Source: Planctomycetota bacterium (lineage in GTDB: Bacteria; Planctomycetota; Phycisphaerae; SM23-33; FEN-1343). Taken from it: a stretch of 12,274 nt of DNA. The notes under the pieces were generated by a model, which saw only the letters and a list, made by a program, of their open reading frames with translations, was not told where the DNA came from and made no database searches. The DNA lies in contig JABMQG010000270.1 of assembly GCA_013203365.1 (NCBI GenBank), positions 1-12,274 of the forward strand, given 5' to 3'. The translations under genes were made by a program, and so were the position numbers. This document shows positions 6,645 to 12,274 of the stretch, piece by piece (the stretch's first letter is position 1; each line of letters starts with the position of its first letter).

Positions 6645-8099
6645 ATGGGTGGTTTTTTTGGTGTGGCTTCAGAGGGAGACTGCGTTCAAGACCTGTTCTA
6701 CGGGACCGATTATCACTGCCATCTGGGCACGATGCGAGGCGGGCTGGCCGTCAAGAACGGCACGGGCTTCTCCAGGGTCATCCACGACATCACCAATGCC
6801 CAGTTTCGCTCAAAACTCGAAGACGACGTCAAGGGCATGCGCGGTCGAGAAGGCATCGGTGTGATCAGCGATTTCGAAGATCAGCCACTGATCATCGGCT
6901 CGCACCTGGGTGTTTATGCCATCGTAACCGTCGGGGCAATTCGGAACTGGAAGAACTTGGCGAAGAAGGCCTTCGCCAAGGGTGCCGCTCATTTTTCCGA
7001 GATGTCCGGCAGCACGATCAATCCTACCGAACTGGTCGCGACGCTGATCGACCAGGCGGGGACCTTCACCGAGGGCATTCGCCACGCCCAGCAGGTGATA
7101 GAGGGGTCCTGCTCGATGATGCTGCTGACAGATGATGGTATCTATGCCGCCAGGGATCGGCTCGGTCGGACGCCGATCATAATTGGCAGGAAGAAAGGCG
7201 CGGTGGCAGCGACGTTGGAGACCTGCGCGTTTCCAAATCTCGGTTTCGAGGTTGACAGGTTGCTTGGGCCAGGTGAGATCGTTCGCCTCAAAGCAGACGG
7301 GGTCGAACAACTCAGCCCACCTGGCGAGAGGATGCAGATATGCTCGTTCCTTTGGGTTTACTATGGCTATCCCGCATCGGCGTACGAGGGCATCAACGTG
7401 GAGGTGGCCCGCAACCGTTGCGGGGAGGCACTGGCACGCAACGAGACAATCGGCCTCGACGTTGACATAGTTGCCGGCGTGCCTGATTCCGGCACCGCCC
7501 ACGCCCTGGGTTACGCACAACAGTCGGGCGTTCCCTACCGCCGGCCGTTCGTCAAGTACACGCCCACCTGGCCGAGAAGCTTCATGCCGCAGGATCGCCG
7601 CGTCCGGGAGTTGGTGGCGAAGATGAAGCTGATCCCCATCCGAGAGCTCATCCAGGGTCAACGCATGCTGTTCTGCGAGGATTCCATCGTCCGTGGTACG
7701 CAGCTGAGGGATACGATTCAACGGTTGTACGATTACGGCGCCAAGGAAGTGCACATGCGGCCTGCATGTCCGCCGTTGGTGTTCGGGTGCAAGTTTCTCA
7801 ATTTCTCCCGCTCGAAGTCGGAGCTGGACCTTGCCGGCCGAAAGGCCATAAGCGACCTAGAGGGGTCAGCCTGCAAGGATTTAAGCGCCTACGCCGACCC
7901 CGACTCCGAGAAGTATGCCGCCATGGTGGAGGGCATCAGGAAGCGGTTGAACCTTACTTCGTTGCGATATCAGCGGTTGTCAGACATGGTCGAGGCGATC
8001 GGTCTGCCCAAGGCTAAGCTGTGTACCTACTGCTGGGATGGCGCCGAGTGTTGCACCGCCAAAGCCTCGCGGTGCGCCTGTGCCGGTTCCAACGTCTGA
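6645..8099 (+). CDS. Amidophosphoribosyltransferase (PurF)-like paralogue lacking the glutaminase nucleophile
   Basis: 484 residues, collinear with PurF: an N-terminal Ntn glutaminase-like domain (1-235) and a phosphoribosyltransferase domain (about 236-470). Kept: the PRPP loop CEDSIVRGT (Glu345-Asp346), GVPDSGTAHALGY, and the four positions that bind the 4Fe-4S cluster in the Bacillus-type enzyme (Cys233 in CSFLWVYYG, Cys382 in FGCKF, Cys460 and Cys463 in CTYC). Lost: the protein starts MGGFFGV where PurF has Met-Cys-Gly, so the catalytic cysteine is a glycine. The usual GHVRY segment reads GIGVISD (70-76), the NGN loop reads VGAIRN (96-101), and the SDTE motif reads NPTE. It therefore probably cannot hydrolyse glutamine; it may use ammonia or have another phosphoribosyl or regulatory role. 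Other cysteines crowd the C-terminus. It stands alone, with no purine genes beside it. I recall similar MGGFFG proteins in Bacteroidota, so this appears to be a family rather than a decayed gene. Confidence 0.88.
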   Translation: MGGFFGVASEGDCVQDLFYGTDYHCHLGTMRGGLAVKNGTGFSRVIHDITNAQFRSKLEDDVKGMRGREGIGVISDFEDQPLIIGSHLGVYAIVTVGAIRNWKNLAKKAFAKGAAHFSEMSGSTINPTELVATLIDQAGTFTEGIRHAQQVIEGSCSMMLLTDDGIYAARDRLGRTPIIIGRKKGAVAATLETCAFPNLGFEVDRLLGPGEIVRLKADGVEQLSPPGERMQICSFLWVYYGYPASAYEGINVEVARNRCGEALARNETIGLDVDIVAGVPDSGTAHALGYAQQSGVPYRRPFVKYTPTWPRSFMPQDRRVRELVAKMKLIPIRELIQGQRMLFCEDSIVRGTQLRDTIQRLYDYGAKEVHMRPACPPLVFGCKFLNFSRSKSELDLAGRKAISDLEGSACKDLSAYADPDSEKYAAMVEGIRKRLNLTSLRYQRLSDMVEAIGLPKAKLCTYCWDGAECCTAKASRCACAGSNV

Positions 8100-8463
8100 T
8101 CGAGGGGTGTTGAGATTCACGCGGCAATAGGTTGCGTTCTCGGCGCGGGCTGTATTTGTTGAATCATCGCAGTTTTGCCCGCTGAGACTGGTTTGTGCGG
8201 TCTGGCCGGTACGATACAGTGCATTCTTTTCTTTCGGCATCACCGGGATTGTCACGGCAACGTTTTATTTGACAGTCGGTTATCGTCAAGCACACAGAGG
8301 AGTCGGGAATTATCCACTCCCATGCGATTGAACTGCCAGGTACCTTTTCTGGAGAAGATCTTTTCAAACAAGCTGAGAAAGTCTGGAACTTCCTGCGGCG
8401 TTTTGCGTCTGATAGTGGTAGAAGCGGCGGGCAGAGTGAAACCTTAACGCGAAGGAGATAAAC
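8100..8463. other. Intergenic region before the DUF4139/ExbD operon
   Basis: 364 bases with no convincing gene. It should hold the promoter of the downstream operon: a TTGACA stands at 8269-8274 without a good -10 at the expected distance, and TTGTGC/TACAGT (8193-8198, 8215-8220, spacing 16) is a weak alternative. TTGAC and GTCAA form a 5-bp inverted repeat around 8270-8290. A 41-codon frame from ATG 8322 has no well-placed ribosome binding site. Confidence 0.5.
8451..8457 (+). promoter_or_regulatory. Strong ribosome binding site for the first DUF4139-like gene
   Basis: GAAGGAG lies six bases before ATG 8464. It is the best Shine-Dalgarno match in the right half of the window, consistent with the head of an operon encoding abundant envelope proteins. 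Confidence 0.7.
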
Positions 8464-9708
8464 ATGCGATCGACAGTAGCAATTGCGTTTGTCGCGGCGG
8501 CGGTTCTTCTGTTGGCGCCGGGGCGGGCATCGGCGCGGATCAAGCTGGCGGCGCTGCCTGAAAGGGAGCGGGTGGATATCCAGCTGGACAACGACCGCTA
8601 CACGCTGGTGGAAGAACAGCGAATCGTCCCTCTGCTGAAATCGACGCCGCAGCAGGGCAACAACATGATCGACTTTAGTTGGACCAATACCCAGATCGAC
8701 AAGGATTCAATCCAATTCCGACCGATCGCCATCAAAGAGGGCGAGACATTTCGGCCGATTCGGAAAGTTGACGGTCAAGACGAGGTCGGCGTTATCAACG
8801 TGGCTTACCCGCCTGGTGAGAACTCGCTGGTCTGGGAGGTCTTTTCGGCCGACGCCTGTGCGGTGAAGGTGAAGGTCAGCTATCTGATAGCCGGCCTCAC
8901 CCGCTCGTTCTCCTACCGGGCAGGCGCCGACAAGGACGAAACCAGCCTGACGCTGAAGAAGTACATTCAATTGCGGAATTACTCCGGCGAGGATTTCGGG
9001 CAGGCCGGCGTATGGGCGGGGTTTGGTCCGCAGTTTCTCAAGCCCGTTGGCCAGCAGGAGGACATCAAGATGCTCCTGCACCGGTTCGACGGTGTTCCCA
9101 TCGACAAGACCTACACATTCGACTGGTACACCAACGGCCGACTCAGTCCGGAAAAGCCGTTGGCGTCGAAGGTGGTTATGCACTACAAGCTGGTCAACGA
9201 CGAAAAGCACGCCATGGGCCTGTTCCCCTTGCAAGGAGGCAAGGCGAGAATCTTCATAGACGACGGCCGGGGCGGGGAGGCTTTCCTGGGCGAGGATTGG
9301 GCCCAACTGACGCCGCTGGATGGGGATATGAAACTGTACCTCGGCGAGGCACGGGACATCGTCTGTACGCGGACCGTCAAGACGAACAAGCGCCATAAGG
9401 TCCAGGGTAACCTATTCAACCAGGAAATCGAGATCGTCTACGAGATCGAGAACTTCAAGGACAAGCCGGCCACGCTGGACATCGTTGAGCAGATAAACAG
9501 CATGGCCCGCGAGTTTGGCGGCGATCCCCACGGCGACGCCGAGTGGGAGATAGAACCGCGAACGTCGAAGGAAATCGGCATAACATACGAAACTGGCGGC
9601 GCAACTCCGGCTCTGCACGTGAAGCTTCCGCCTGCCGCGAAAGGCAAAGACGCGAAGGTCGCCAAGCAGACCGCGGTTTTCCACCTGACCATCAAGAACC
9701 TCTGGTAG
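8464..9708 (+). CDS. Secreted DUF4139-like protein (first of a tandem pair)
   Basis: 414 residues. Residues 1-24 are a signal peptide: Arg near the start, a hydrophobic core AFVAAAVLLLA, and a cleavage motif ASA before Arg25. The mature protein is predicted to be beta-rich and exported. It aligns with the next gene through the N-terminal half: LP-x-R near the start, YTLVEEQR, FSW followed by T-x-ID, FRPI, SLVWEVFS, VKVKVSYLIAGL, and an N-x-SGE-x-F/Y segment. The C-terminal part (IFIDD, FLGEDWA, DGDMKLYLGEARDIV, then EIEIVYEIENFKDKPATLDIVEQI without the last residues) matches the general pattern of the DUF4139 domain. The family has no established biochemical function. No transmembrane segment is seen after the signal peptide. 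The next gene begins 18 bases later, and two ExbD-type genes follow, suggesting an envelope role. Confidence 0.78.
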   Translation: MRSTVAIAFVAAAVLLLAPGRASARIKLAALPERERVDIQLDNDRYTLVEEQRIVPLLKSTPQQGNNMIDFSWTNTQIDKDSIQFRPIAIKEGETFRPIRKVDGQDEVGVINVAYPPGENSLVWEVFSADACAVKVKVSYLIAGLTRSFSYRAGADKDETSLTLKKYIQLRNYSGEDFGQAGVWAGFGPQFLKPVGQQEDIKMLLHRFDGVPIDKTYTFDWYTNGRLSPEKPLASKVVMHYKLVNDEKHAMGLFPLQGGKARIFIDDGRGGEAFLGEDWAQLTPLDGDMKLYLGEARDIVCTRTVKTNKRHKVQGNLFNQEIEIVYEIENFKDKPATLDIVEQINSMAREFGGDPHGDAEWEIEPRTSKEIGITYETGGATPALHVKLPPAAKGKDAKVAKQTAVFHLTIKNLW

Positions 9709-9726
9709 CCGGAAAGGATACTGACC

Positions 9727-11082
9727 ATGATGCGCATAATGATCATCGCGGCGTTGGGCCTGACCTTCCTGGCCGGTGAGGCCGCCGCCAAGAACATCGA
9801 CCTGGTCACGCTGCCGAAGCGTGGGGCGGTGCAGTTGACGATATACAATTCCGAAGATCTTACATTGGTGAAGGAAACCCGCGACATAACGCTGAAGGCC
9901 GGCGCCAACAAGCTTCAGTTCTCCTGGGCCGGGACGCTGATCGACCCGACCAGCGTGGAGTTCCGCCCGCTGACCCACGCGGACAAGGTCGAGCTGGTGG
10001 ACACGATTTTTCCTGGCCAGAAGCCCCAGCACCTGATCTGGAACGTCGATTCGCAATTCGAGGGCCAGGTGAAGGTTGAAGTGACGTACTTCACCAGCGG
10101 TCTGACCTGGAGCATGGACTACGTGGCAGTGACCGACCCGGCTGAGTCCGCCATGCGGTTGAGCGGATATGTGCGTGTTTTCAATAACTCTGGCGAGGAG
10201 TACGAAAACGCCCAAGTCCGGCTGATAGTTGGCACGATCAACCTTGTGGAGAAGATCGCCGAGTTGGCCCGCCGGCAGGGCATACCCCCACCGGCAGTGG
10301 AAACGAAGTATAGCAGGGCCCTTAAACGCAAGGCCGTTATGGCGGGTATCGCCCAAGCTGAAATGTTGGCTGGTGGAGCCTTAGACGCCTCTGGGCCCAA
10401 GGAGATCATCAAGGAAGGCCTGAGTGAATACTTCATGTTCACGGTCGAAGGCACGGAGACGATTCCCGACGGCTGGTCGAAGCGGATGATTGCCGTCGAG
10501 GCTGACGACGTGAAGTTCGACATCGTGTATCGCATGCGCAGTTACCAGTACGGCGATCGGCCGGTGCGACTGTTCGTCTGGCGCAACGACGCCGAGCACA
10601 AGTTGGGCGACAGTCCGCTGCCTGACGGGAGGGTTCGCCTGTTCCGCGCGAATGAGTCGGAGGCCCTGAGCTTCCTGGGCGAGCAGCTAATCAGCTACGT
10701 GCCAGTCAAGGCCGAGATAGAGGTAAACCTAGGCCCCGACGACCTGGTGGTATACGAGACGCGAAACACGTCGACGAAACGGCTGGCGTTCCATTTTCGC
10801 AAGGACGACCGGGGAAAGGAATACGTCGACGGGTGGGACGAACGGCAAGAGTGGATCGACACCATCCGCAACTACCGCACGAAAGCCATAACATTCGAGC
10901 TGCGCCGCCAGTGGGTCGGCGACGTGGAGTACGAAAGCGAGGTCGATACCACACTGTTCGACTACCGGACGATCCAAGCCGGCTTCACCGTGGGCGCCCG
11001 CTCCAAGCAGCAATACCCCGCAACTGTGGTTCGCCACCAGGGCGTCAACAGCAGGCAGTCGCGAATTACACTCAAGAAGTAA
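9727..11082 (+). CDS. Secreted DUF4139 domain protein (second of a tandem pair)
   Basis: 451 residues with a signal peptide (core IMIIAALGLTFLAG, cleavage motif AAA before Lys22). AAAGGA at 9713-9718 stands eight bases before ATG 9727; ATG 9730 and 9739 are alternatives. It is homologous to the preceding protein (IYNSEDLTLVKETRDI, LQFSWAGTLIDPTSVEFRP, HLIWNVDSQFEGQVKVEV, GLTWSMDYVAV, NNSGEEYENAQVRLIVG) and fits DUF4139 better: SEYFMFTVEGTETIPDG, KRMIAVEADDV, SFLGEQLI and LGPDDLVVYETRN. Between about residues 170 and 235 it has a charged, Ala-rich helical insert (KIAELARRQG, RALKRKAVMAG) that the first copy lacks. The pair looks like an old duplication, with enough divergence to suggest distinct or complementary roles. 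Function unknown; export and company with ExbD genes point to the periplasm or outer membrane. Confidence 0.83.
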   Translation: MMRIMIIAALGLTFLAGEAAAKNIDLVTLPKRGAVQLTIYNSEDLTLVKETRDITLKAGANKLQFSWAGTLIDPTSVEFRPLTHADKVELVDTIFPGQKPQHLIWNVDSQFEGQVKVEVTYFTSGLTWSMDYVAVTDPAESAMRLSGYVRVFNNSGEEYENAQVRLIVGTINLVEKIAELARRQGIPPPAVETKYSRALKRKAVMAGIAQAEMLAGGALDASGPKEIIKEGLSEYFMFTVEGTETIPDGWSKRMIAVEADDVKFDIVYRMRSYQYGDRPVRLFVWRNDAEHKLGDSPLPDGRVRLFRANESEALSFLGEQLISYVPVKAEIEVNLGPDDLVVYETRNTSTKRLAFHFRKDDRGKEYVDGWDERQEWIDTIRNYRTKAITFELRRQWVGDVEYESEVDTTLFDYRTIQAGFTVGARSKQQYPATVVRHQGVNSRQSRITLKK

Positions 11083-11171
11083 GGCAATACGGTCGTCAAG
11101 ACATGCCAGCGCACGCCCGTACAGACGTTGCAGGGCGGGCGCGACGTAAGGGCACACGGGAAACCGATCCG

Positions 11172-11693
11172 ATGGCCAAATCCATTGTATACGGTGGCAG
11201 CAAGGCACCGGCGGCGTTCAATATGACGCCGCTGATCGACGTGACTTTCCTGTTGATGGTGTTTTTCATCCTGGCCGGCTCGTTCGCCTCGCTGGACGCG
11301 GTCAGGTTGGCCGTGCCCAAGTTGTACGACACCGCCGTGCTGGACGAGTTGAAGCTGGCGAATAAGGCGGTGATTAACATTCCGCCGCATTCGCTTGAGC
11401 AGGTCAAGGAAGACAGGAACCTCCAAGGCAAGGCGGCGTCATGGCAGTTGTCTACTGCCAGGATACGCCCCGGCGACACGACCCGGCTGGTGTCGGAGCT
11501 TCGTGCGGCCAGGGCCGACTTCGCCGATCGTAAGGCCAAAGACCCCGGGTTGGCTGATACCGAATTCCAGGTAGAAGTACGCGCCGATCGAGGCGTTTAT
11601 TACTCCGAGGTCACTCCTGTTCTATCGGCGATTACGCAGGCCGGATTCGCCAGGGTGCACTACGTCGCGTATACGTCCATGGATGAAGACTGA
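11172..11693 (+). CDS. ExbD/TolR family biopolymer transport protein (first copy)
   Basis: 173 residues from ATG 11172. There is a short cytoplasmic tail, then MTPLIDVTFLLMVFFILAG, the single transmembrane helix of ExbD/TolR with the conserved proton-relaying aspartate (Asp23), then a periplasmic domain to residue 173 with the usual strand EFQVEVRADRGVYYSEVTPVL and a final helix-strand. In known systems ExbD or TolR works with an ExbB/TolQ pentamer to pass proton-motive force to a periplasmic partner. The 17 residues before the membrane segment are normal for the family. An in-frame ATG at 11103 would add 23 basic residues; neither start has a good ribosome binding site, and the choice rests on family length. 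The frame extends further upstream but overlaps the DUF4139 gene. The gap to that gene is 89 bases, compatible with one operon. Confidence 0.93.
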   Translation: MAKSIVYGGSKAPAAFNMTPLIDVTFLLMVFFILAGSFASLDAVRLAVPKLYDTAVLDELKLANKAVINIPPHSLEQVKEDRNLQGKAASWQLSTARIRPGDTTRLVSELRAARADFADRKAKDPGLADTEFQVEVRADRGVYYSEVTPVLSAITQAGFARVHYVAYTSMDED

Positions 11694-11694
11694 C

Positions 11695-12195
11695 ATGGCC
11701 GAACCGAAAGTCAATTCGAACGGCCAGGCCGACCTGGCGGTTCATTACGTTTCCGAGCGGAAGAAGCGCGGGCTTCCTAGACCGAGGATGGCCCTGCCGT
11801 TGACGCCAATGATCGACGTGACGTTCCAGCTGCTGCTGTTTTTCATACTGACGATGCAATTTCGCCCCCCCGAGGGGCAGATTCCCGCCAACCTGCCGGC
11901 CGACCAAGGCAGCAGTGGGCCGGCGGTGACGCCGCTGGAACCGATCAGGGTTCGGCTTCGCGCGGCGCCGCAGGCCGATCAGGCGGTGCAAATAGAGATT
12001 GACCGTTACGACATTGTTCTGGCCGGTTGGGGGCAGCTTGAGGCGGCGCTGGCGGAGCTTCAATCGCAGTTCGGTTCAGCCGAGGTGCCGGTGGTAATCG
12101 AGCCGGGCCCGAAGGTCCGATGGAGCGACGCGCTCAATGCCTACAGGCAGGCCCAGCGAGCCAGATTCGAGAACATCGCCTTCTCACGCGGGTGA
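11695..12195 (+). CDS. ExbD/TolR family biopolymer transport protein (second copy)
   Basis: 166 residues from ATG 11695, one base after the stop of the first copy. An in-frame ATG at 11683 would overlap that gene by 11 bases and add four residues; GAAG before 11695 slightly favours the later start. A basic cytoplasmic segment (SERKKRGLPRPR) is followed by LTPMIDVTFQLLLFFILTMQF, the transmembrane helix with the conserved aspartate (Asp41), then a proline-rich linker (FRPPEGQIPANLPADQG) and the periplasmic fold (VQIEIDRYDIVL, PVVIEPGPKVRWSDALNAY). Two adjacent unlike ExbD genes are common where a hetero-dimer or alternative partner is used. No ExbB/TolQ gene is visible upstream, so the partner must be further downstream or encoded elsewhere. 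Confidence 0.93.
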   Translation: MAEPKVNSNGQADLAVHYVSERKKRGLPRPRMALPLTPMIDVTFQLLLFFILTMQFRPPEGQIPANLPADQGSSGPAVTPLEPIRVRLRAAPQADQAVQIEIDRYDIVLAGWGQLEAALAELQSQFGSAEVPVVIEPGPKVRWSDALNAYRQAQRARFENIAFSRG

Positions 12196-12217
12196 GAAAA
12201 AGAGAAAAAAGGCGGCA

Positions 12218-12274
12218 GTGGGGTTTGATCGGCTTGCAAGTGGGATTTCATTGGTGAGATGGTTTGCCCAGAAG
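12218..12274 (+). CDS. Possible start of a further gene, cut off by the window edge
   Basis: GTG 12218, preceded by AAAGG at 12208-12212, begins a frame that stays open for 19 codons to the end of the window (starting V/M-GFDRLASG). Both other forward frames starting here meet a stop soon. It lies 22 bases after the second ExbD gene, so it could continue the operon. The piece is too short to recognise. Confidence 0.3.
   Translation, partial: MGFDRLASGISLVRWFAQK

Noticed and set aside
8269..8290. TTGACA plus a TTGAC/GTCAA inverted repeat, a possible promoter with operator.
   Set aside because: There is no acceptable -10 hexamer at 16-18 bases, and a 5-bp inverted repeat is expected often by chance.
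8322..8447. A 41-codon plus-strand frame (ATG 8322) just before the DUF4139 operon.
   Set aside because: The nearest Shine-Dalgarno-like sequence is 19 bases upstream, and the translation shows no recognisable motif.
10833..11171. Upstream extension of the first ExbD frame into the DUF4139 gene.
   Set aside because: It would overlap about 250 bases of a well-supported gene, and the extra residues precede a normal-length ExbD cytoplasmic tail.

Overview
The window reads as GC-rich bacterial chromosomal DNA. The mix of genes (intracellular glycan-degrading enzymes, tandem ExbD/TolR genes behind DUF4139-like secreted proteins, frequent TTG and GTG starts) resembles Planctomycetota, possibly Phycisphaerae. 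That placement is inference from gene content only; no rRNA or other marker gene is present. There are nine supported genes, a possible tenth cut off by the right edge, and no tRNA, rRNA, CRISPR array or transposase.

Left block (1-4724, plus strand): the 3' end of a family-4 glycoside hydrolase, then a 717-residue tandem alpha/beta-hydrolase of the acetyl-xylan-esterase type (TTG start, good ribosome binding site), then a 674-residue hypothetical glycoside hydrolase (GHL6/GH42-like) whose GTG start overlaps the preceding stop. None has a visible signal peptide, so this looks like an operon for cytoplasmic processing of an acylated, probably uronate-containing oligosaccharide.

Middle (4725-6644): a 33-bp-arm hairpin lies between convergent genes and is flanked by the direct repeat GTCACT. 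Next, on the minus strand, is an NAD-type short-chain dehydrogenase. It carries the C-terminal half of a bifunctional class II aldolase/dehydrogenase (rhamnulose-phosphate aldolase/lactaldehyde dehydrogenase type) but lacks the whole aldolase catalytic domain. A divergent 0.3-kb gap follows.

PurF paralogue (6645-8099, plus strand): an amidophosphoribosyltransferase-like protein that keeps the PRPP loop and all four Fe-S cysteine positions but has lost the N-terminal nucleophilic cysteine and the other glutamine-site residues.

Right block (8464-12195, plus strand): after a 0.36-kb gap, two homologous secreted DUF4139-like proteins are followed by two ExbD/TolR proteins, closely spaced and apparently one operon. 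No ExbB/TolQ partner is visible. A GTG-initiated frame open to the window edge may begin the next gene. The candidates for something undescribed are the DUF4139/ExbD operon, the glutaminase-dead PurF paralogue, the aldolase-less dehydrogenase, and the hairpin that may have interrupted a small reading frame.
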